Assembly: GCA_026874595.1 (NCBI GenBank)
Contig: CM049316.1
Coordinates: 57,295,676-57,359,675, forward strand
Length of the DNA: 64,000 bases
Direction of reading: 5' to 3'
Source: Sipunculus nudus
Taxonomy: Eukaryota; Annelida; Sipuncula; Golfingiida; Sipunculidae
Positions 58,799-64,000 of the stretch are shown one piece after another. The position numbers and the translations under genes are program-made. Each line of letters begins with the position of its first letter. The stretch's first letter is position 1. Below the pieces are notes generated by a model, which was given only the letters and a program-made list of their open reading frames with translations, was not told the DNA's origin and made no database searches.

Positions 58799-61700
58799 CT
58801 TTGAGAAAATATAAGGACTAGATAATTAAGTGAAACATTTTGAATCACAATATATTTATTGTTAAACAACTTTAAACTACTATTTACAACTTAAAATATA
58901 ACCAACATTATTGCGTGAAACAGTGCTGAAAATCAAACTGCTGATGGGCACAATCTTCTACTGAAACTTCACTTACAGCTGGGCTGATTGAACAGATCTG
59001 GTTTGTCTGGTTTGAAGTAATGGCATAAAATGTTTGAATACGTTGGAAGTCTACACTATTTGAAAGGACTGAGGAGTGTTATATTAGTAACAAACAGTAA
59101 CGCGTGTGTGACCTTGAAAACTGCGTCAAGGTCATTATTTTAGCATCTGTGACATTGAAAGATGCGTCATTTTTGTCCATATTCGAGCTAACATCATTTT
59201 TCGGACAGACAAACGGACAGTAAGAAGAATGGACAGGCGGACAATGACCACATTAATATGTCCTCTGCCGACGGGCACGTGAGAAGTCTATTCGAGGGCA
59301 TCCTGCTTCGTTAACGTGTCAGACAGGATCTGATGAACTGACCAGGTTGCACTGGAACATGGACATAGGTAAGGACTAAAAAATTTCCAGGCCAATATGT
59401 GCAGTACATCTAGAGAACTGTATTTCTAGAACATTCATTAACTTAAACAAACCAACCGTTACAACGGAAAACCACAATTCTTAGTAACATTTTGAAACCA
59501 GAAAAAAGCATTCTCAAGGATGCCGGCCTGCGCCATGTGGGCGGTTATAAATTGAGTGGTACTCCGCAAAACGTGTTTTCATTCACTTGTTGGCTCATAT
59601 TCCAATGTTTATTGATGCACAAGTTCCCCAACAAGTGTCTGCATTCACTTATTTGGTCCATATTCCCATGTTCAATCGGGCATATCTGCCTGAACATTTC
59701 AAAATATTCACTGAGGTCCTTCCTGGATCCGGATCATGAGCTGGACCCAAACCAAAATGTAATCGATACTTCATTAACTCATTCCCGATTTACCCTGACA
59801 ATTTCCTGGGATTCCGTTCATTACTGGGTGAGTTATGTTGTGAACAAACAGAAACAGATCCACACACAAACTGGAATTAACGCCCTGGCGGAGGCAATTA
59901 ATGGAAGGCTAGGTGTTTTTTCCTGTTATGTACCGTTACGTTGTATGTGTTATTTGACAAACTTACGTTTGTATGTGTTGGATCATTATTGCAATGTGTG
60001 CCCGGAATGTGCCGAGATGAACATATATATTTGCTAGTCTCAAAAGTACAATTAAAATTCCATAAACGGGTGAATTTGGAACAGTTGCCTTTTGTGACAG
60101 ATAAAGCTATTTGTGAACATGTATAATGTTTAAAATGTTTTTCTTCAAACATCGAAATACATTCATGCTCAAGACCACTCTCATAGTGAAAGTCCTGACC
60201 CCATTTTATGAAGACTTCATCCTTCACTTATTTAAGTTTGGTCAAAATCCATGGAAAATGTTTTAGTTATCTCGCTCGTAAGGACACTCTACGATGGCAG
60301 GACGGTGCTGAAACCGCACTTACACCCACTTGCAATCTAGGATAAACACAATTTCATATTCTGACCCAATAAACGCAATCATTATTCAGAAATTTGTTCT
60401 GATGTTTACTCAAAAATAGACGAGTTTCTCCAAATTGATGTCGCGTGAAGCATATTTTTCAAATTTTAAGCTCCAATTCCTCATCTCTAACGAACAGAAG
60501 CAATGACAAATCTATTACCAATTAGCTATAGTAGCCAATGGTAGTCCTGTGAATGAGTGAAACTCTTCCCAAGCTTTATTCATATATATTACTAGGAAAT
60601 CCATGAAGCACAACGGATTGAAGCACTGGAGTGTTTCAACTCAATATGGACCACTTGTAATGTAATTTCACAAAGGATATATATAATAGATATATTTTTG
60701 CGAACTGACTGGAAAGAAGCAGTGTTTTACAAACTAAGATATGTAAGATTTATCAATAAGTTTATTGTGAAGACAACAACAAAAATGGCATAGACTTTCG
60801 TGGGGGGGGGGAGATTTTATCGGCCCTGCACGTGAAATGTTGGGGAAATTCCAGTATTAAGGCCCTTATTCGGGCCCTTTACTTTATGAGAATATCTTTC
60901 CATAAAAAAAAATTTAAATAGTTCGTAACTAATAATCTTAAAACAAAAGAATCACAGTGGCCATTATTCAGCAAAAGGAAAACTTCTGTCATTTAAGTAT
61001 AGAATATCTGCTGTTTCAATGTATTTGTTAGTGCAACATGAGAAAGGTACTTACAGACAACAATTTCTTTAAGGATTTTATTCTGAATTTTCGCAGGTAG
61101 AAAACACAGTCCCTCGGGTGATGACAGTGAGGACCTTTTGGGCAATGTCTATTCCATTTGCAGTTCTACAAAGGAATCAAATATGTAACAAGGAATATTT
61201 ATGTAACAAACAACCATTTGCAAATGGGTTTCATTATATGTACCATGCATTAAGATAAAAAGAGGGAAGGCCTTTTGCATTGACAAGAGAAATGTCAAAT
61301 ATCAAATTCCGCATGACGGATGGAAGAATCACTTGTATATCACGATTACGAAACATTCGGAAATTTGTCGGAAGGTAACCATAAAGAGGCAAACTGATTA
61401 AAGTGCATGTTTACATCCATTAACTCATATGACTGTACTTTAACTTACCTTCAAAAATGGTCTACTGCACGCATCGCAAAATTTATAACCGCAAGATTTA
61501 CATATTCTGTCTTCAAAAGGGCCAAGATTTGGTTGACATTTAGATTCGCATCTGGGACAACCTATGGGAAAAAGTAAACGAAAGCATTAATACGTTTCCT
61601 CATAACGAGTAACATGTATATGTACGTGTTACAGTCAAGGTGTAAAATCAGTCAATTATAAAATGACTGAAATTTTCAGGCCACTTGTACACATTGACTT

Positions 61701-63925
61701 GAAAATCAGTCAGTTTGTTTAATAGATTTACTGAATCGTTATGAAATAGTTCTTTTTCACAAATCTCAATATTACGAAACAGATATTGCCATATAGCTTA
61801 ACCAGCTACTTTTAAACAAACTGTTTACCTGTTTCTATTTTCTTTAGGTTATTTACGAACAATACTGATCTGGTATTAAGACTAAAATACAGATTGGTAA
61901 GAGGTTACCAGGAGTATATAGTTGAAATTTGCATATTATTTTAACATAATGAAATATGCATACCATTTTTCACCTCAAATGACTAGATCTTATTACACGT
62001 AAAAATGCGGAATAATATGTGAAATTCATGCTGAAGAACGGTTACAACTGTGAACAAGGAACCCATGGGTCACAGCGCTCAGCTATTTTTTTTTTTTAAT
62101 TTTGCAAATGCAAAATATAGCTGATTTTTTTTATTTCAACAAATGAAAAATATACTTATTTCTATTTTTATATACAAATAGCACTTGAAAAGCTTAGAGG
62201 AAATGGTCATGCTATTTGGTGATAAACAAAAACTAAATATATGTTTGCCAAACTAATACTGAACACTTAAGTCTTTAATGAACTATTTCAAAGATACAAG
62301 AGCCTTTCATGATCAAATATTTCTAGAAGTATCAGTATTTCAGCTATGGGACTGTAATATGTACATAGATAACCATTTGATATGGGTTTGATATGAGGTT
62401 AACTGTACACCTGTGAAAGGGGATCTCCATCAGTGACCCATTACAAATCAGGACCCTACATAGCTGACCTCCAGTGACCAGAAGTGGGCTGCCTGAAGCT
62501 TGACAATGCGAGTGAATACAATACAGCCTCCCAAAAATAATCAATAACTTGCCAAATCTTTTAGCTTTTATTTTCTTATTTCAGATTTAAACAGATTAAA
62601 TACTAACATGTACATGCTGAGAAAATTAAATCAACAGTATTTACAGGAATAATAGTGCCTTGGTCAAAGTTGGGCAAAATTTAAGGTACTGATTTTAAAT
62701 TTAGGCTAATAATTTTTAAAATTTTAAAAATTCAGATATAATTTTGGGTAGACATTAAAATCTTGATCATATAAAGTTATATCCCTGAAAAAGTCTCTAG
62801 GTTCAGCAATTGTCATGTTAAGTGAGTAAATATCTTTCCTGATTTTTACAAAGTGCATTATGTTCGAGCCGATAACTTCAAGGAATTATATAATAATACT
62901 GACCTAATAACTGGTATGTAAACAGGAAATATATAGAGGAATATTTATATTAAATATGATCAAAAACAGGTCAGTGATTTTGATATTAGGCAGTCTTGAA
63001 GTGTAACAGTGGGTTTTAAATGGAAAATTGAGGTGTTCCTTTATATCCCGAAGGAACGAGGTCGTAGTGACCCGCGTTTCGGAATGGTAGGTTTTTGAAA
63101 CATCTAACTGTATTTAGAATTCCGGATTCGTAGGTCCAATGATTTCAAACGTGCCAGTTTAATGGACGGATAGTCAAAAGGGACCATCGCTATTATAAGT
63201 CAATTGAGCTAAAAATGTTGCACGGTTGTTAATACCAAATCCATGACAAGACATGCTTGGGTGTGTTACAAAGGGTATGGTTTAATCACAAAAACTGATT
63301 GTGTATGTTCATATAATCAAATGCAAATGACATTAACTATAAGTTAGGCTAGATCACATACTTGCAAAGTATACGTTAAGATTGTACAAAATATGTATGA
63401 AACTACTTACGTGTTTTTTCTTTCAGAAAAGAACCGCTGGCGCCGTGAAGCAAAGTGATGCTACCCTACAATGGAAAACAGATTTTGCGATTTTTTAACA
63501 TCATAGGTTTGGCAAATAAACAGACGAACCGTATATTACAATCACGTGTTATAACTGGGAGAAATAATTCTTCCATGTTCGATCTTAATATAGCTTCAAT
63601 TTCCATCTTAATTTAGTGGTCTAACCAAACTTTTCGGGAATATCAAAAAGAATACCTTTGAAACCTTTCTCGAATCTTGACCCGATGACTTCTTGGACGA
63701 AGTAAGGTTATAGCTCCCAGCTTCTCCTTTAGTCCCAACAGCTCCCTCAGTGTTTGTATTACTGTTTGGATCCTTCATGTCACCAGCGATCTTTTGCTCA
63801 GCGTCATTGACGTTTCCAATTAGTGACGTATAGCACATTTCGCAGATATTCGTTGTGACGGGGTTTAAATACGTGCAAGCAGCACATTGTCTTACATTAT
63901 AATTCTCTTCATGGTCCTCGTATCC
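58679..63925 (-). CDS. RNF31/HOIP-like C-terminal gene part (NZF, RING2-like, LDD-like)
   Basis: Five exons on the minus strand join in phase: 63925-63656, 63465-63411, 61561-61449, 61165-61055 and 58798-58679. Splice signals are canonical in the middle exons (GTAAGT donors at three, pyrimidine-rich acceptors). The protein has a RanBP2/NZF finger (CX2CX3NX6CX2C), a low-complexity S/T/K linker, a zinc module CPRC-x15-CKSC-x4-C-x2-C, then NC..HC and HHPRDCVFYLR. The Cys spacing and the HPRDC..FYLR tail match RING2 and the linear-ubiquitin-determining region of RNF31/HOIP. RING1 and IBR, expected between NZF and RING2, are absent. The RING2 catalytic cysteine position holds Phe (in LGPFEDRIC). 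So a ubiquitin-binding, non-catalytic role is inferred. It starts beyond the window's right edge. The last exon could be wrong, because a 2.3-kb intron separates it. Confidence 0.6.
58799..61054 (-). other. Intron of the RNF31-like gene
   Basis: This 2.26-kb interval holds the longest unassigned open frame of the right half (plus strand 59,492-60,037, 181 codons), which has no recognised domain and runs antisense within the intron. Phrases such as gacggacaatgaccac near 59,235 resemble dispersed repeats. A G run lies at 60,802-60,810. Confidence 0.4.
61055..61165 (-). CDS. Exon: last zinc ligands and HPRDC..FYLR region
   Basis: Acceptor TTGATTCCTTTGTAG, donor TCT|GTAAGT. The 37 codons include NCKWNRHCPKGPHC and HHPRDCVFYLRKF. 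HHPRDC.FYLR is the hallmark of the segment after RING2 in RNF31/HOIP, which holds the acceptor ubiquitin. Confidence 0.75.
61449..61561 (-). CDS. Exon: RING2-like zinc module
   Basis: Starts after CTTTTTCCCATAG and ends at TTGAAG|GTAAGT. It encodes 37 full codons, CPRCESKCQPNLGPFEDRIC then KSCGYKFCDACSRPFLK. The two CxxC pairs 15 residues apart and the following C-x2-C reproduce RING2 spacing of RBR ligases; Phe occupies the active-site Cys position. An extra Cys lies four residues after the first pair. Confidence 0.75.
62053..63210 (+). repeat. Intronic copy of the GGGACCC/hairpin dispersed family
   Basis: It starts GAACAAGGAACCCATGGGTC, shares with the 38,075-40,420 copy the block TACACCTGT..GGGATCTCC (62,407 on) and GGTCAAAGTTGGGCAAAA (62,664 on), and ends near TAAGTCAATTGAGCT (63,196-63,210), a decayed hairpin. 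It lies in antisense orientation in the intron between the exons at 61,561 and 63,411. Confidence 0.65.
63411..63465 (-). CDS. Exon: short linker
   Basis: The acceptor CTGTTTTCCATTGTAG and donor ACAC|GTAAGT are both good. It encodes GSITLLHGASGSFLKEKT plus one base that completes Arg with the next exon. No domain. Phase agreement on both sides is the main support. Confidence 0.6.
63656..63925 (-). CDS. Exon: RanBP2-type zinc finger and linker
   Basis: The 90 codons follow an acceptor ACCTTATAG. CAACTYLNPVTTNICEMC fits the NZF pattern CX2CX3NX6CX2C (no Trp two before the first Cys). The rest (about 60 residues) is rich in S, K, G and T and probably unstructured. The donor AAG|GTATTC is imperfect; an alternative nine bases earlier (AAAG|GTTTCA) is weaker. 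Confidence 0.7.
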
Positions 63926-64000
63926 CTATAAGGTAATCATATTTGCACCTCTCTGTCACTGATATACATGAATTATAAAAAGGCATGTATAGCCATTGAG

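Noticed and set aside
59492-60037. 181-codon plus-strand frame
   Set aside because: Longest unassigned frame in the right half, but it lies antisense in an intron, has no recognisable domain, and no splice or promoter context. Not reported as a gene.

Overview
The window is AT-rich animal nuclear DNA. It is full of mobile elements, tandem repeats and microsatellites, and host genes appear only as small exons between large introns. A mollusc, probably a bivalve, is the best guess. The reasons are Helitron elements with minisatellite cores (like the bivalve 'pearl' elements), several dispersed repeat families, Ty3/gypsy, Tigger and hAT-type elements, and GT-AG introns. The species cannot be read from the sequence, so this is inference.

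Left part (1-15,099): a badly decayed Ty3/gypsy element on the minus strand (630-4623) has its gag, protease and integrase broken by stops and its reverse transcriptase deleted. After it come mostly empty intergenic DNA, a short coding-like block at 5402-5563, a promoter-like stretch (8850-9420), a hAT-like fragment (9932-10444) and a diverged tandem array (13,905-15,095).

Centre (15,100-33,330): a complete, apparently recent Ty3/gypsy element (15,100-24,690, minus strand) encodes a single 1,700-residue Gag-Pol. Its 1,391-bp LTRs differ at one site in my comparison. It has a leucine-tRNA primer site, a polypurine tract and a TACC target duplication. Next are a 2,044-bp hAT-like element with terminal inverted repeats and an 8-bp target duplication (26,334-28,377), a Helitron2-type element with a higher-order minisatellite (28,648-30,668), a deletion derivative of a Tigger/pogo transposon (30,913-31,807), and a regular 180-bp satellite (31,960-33,275).

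Right-centre (33,330-52,640): weak exon-like pieces, copies of a dispersed family ending in a hairpin, tandem blocks sharing the palindrome GGTGGCGCCACC, long TA/TG microsatellites, an element with inverted ends built from ATGAAATGGGC palindromes (46,828-48,683), a satellite of about 112 bp carrying TGACGTCA (48,790-51,465), and a promoter-like region (52,245-52,640).

Right end (55,829-63,925): a broken, intron-containing coding region on the plus strand (55,829-56,580), then the 3' part of a host gene on the minus strand. That gene has five exons in compatible phase. They encode a RanBP2-type zinc finger, a RING2-like zinc module and an HPRDC..FYLR segment resembling the C-terminus of the linear-ubiquitin ligase RNF31/HOIP, but RING1, IBR and the catalytic cysteine are missing. 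A second Helitron (57,428-58,666) begins 12 bp after its stop codon.
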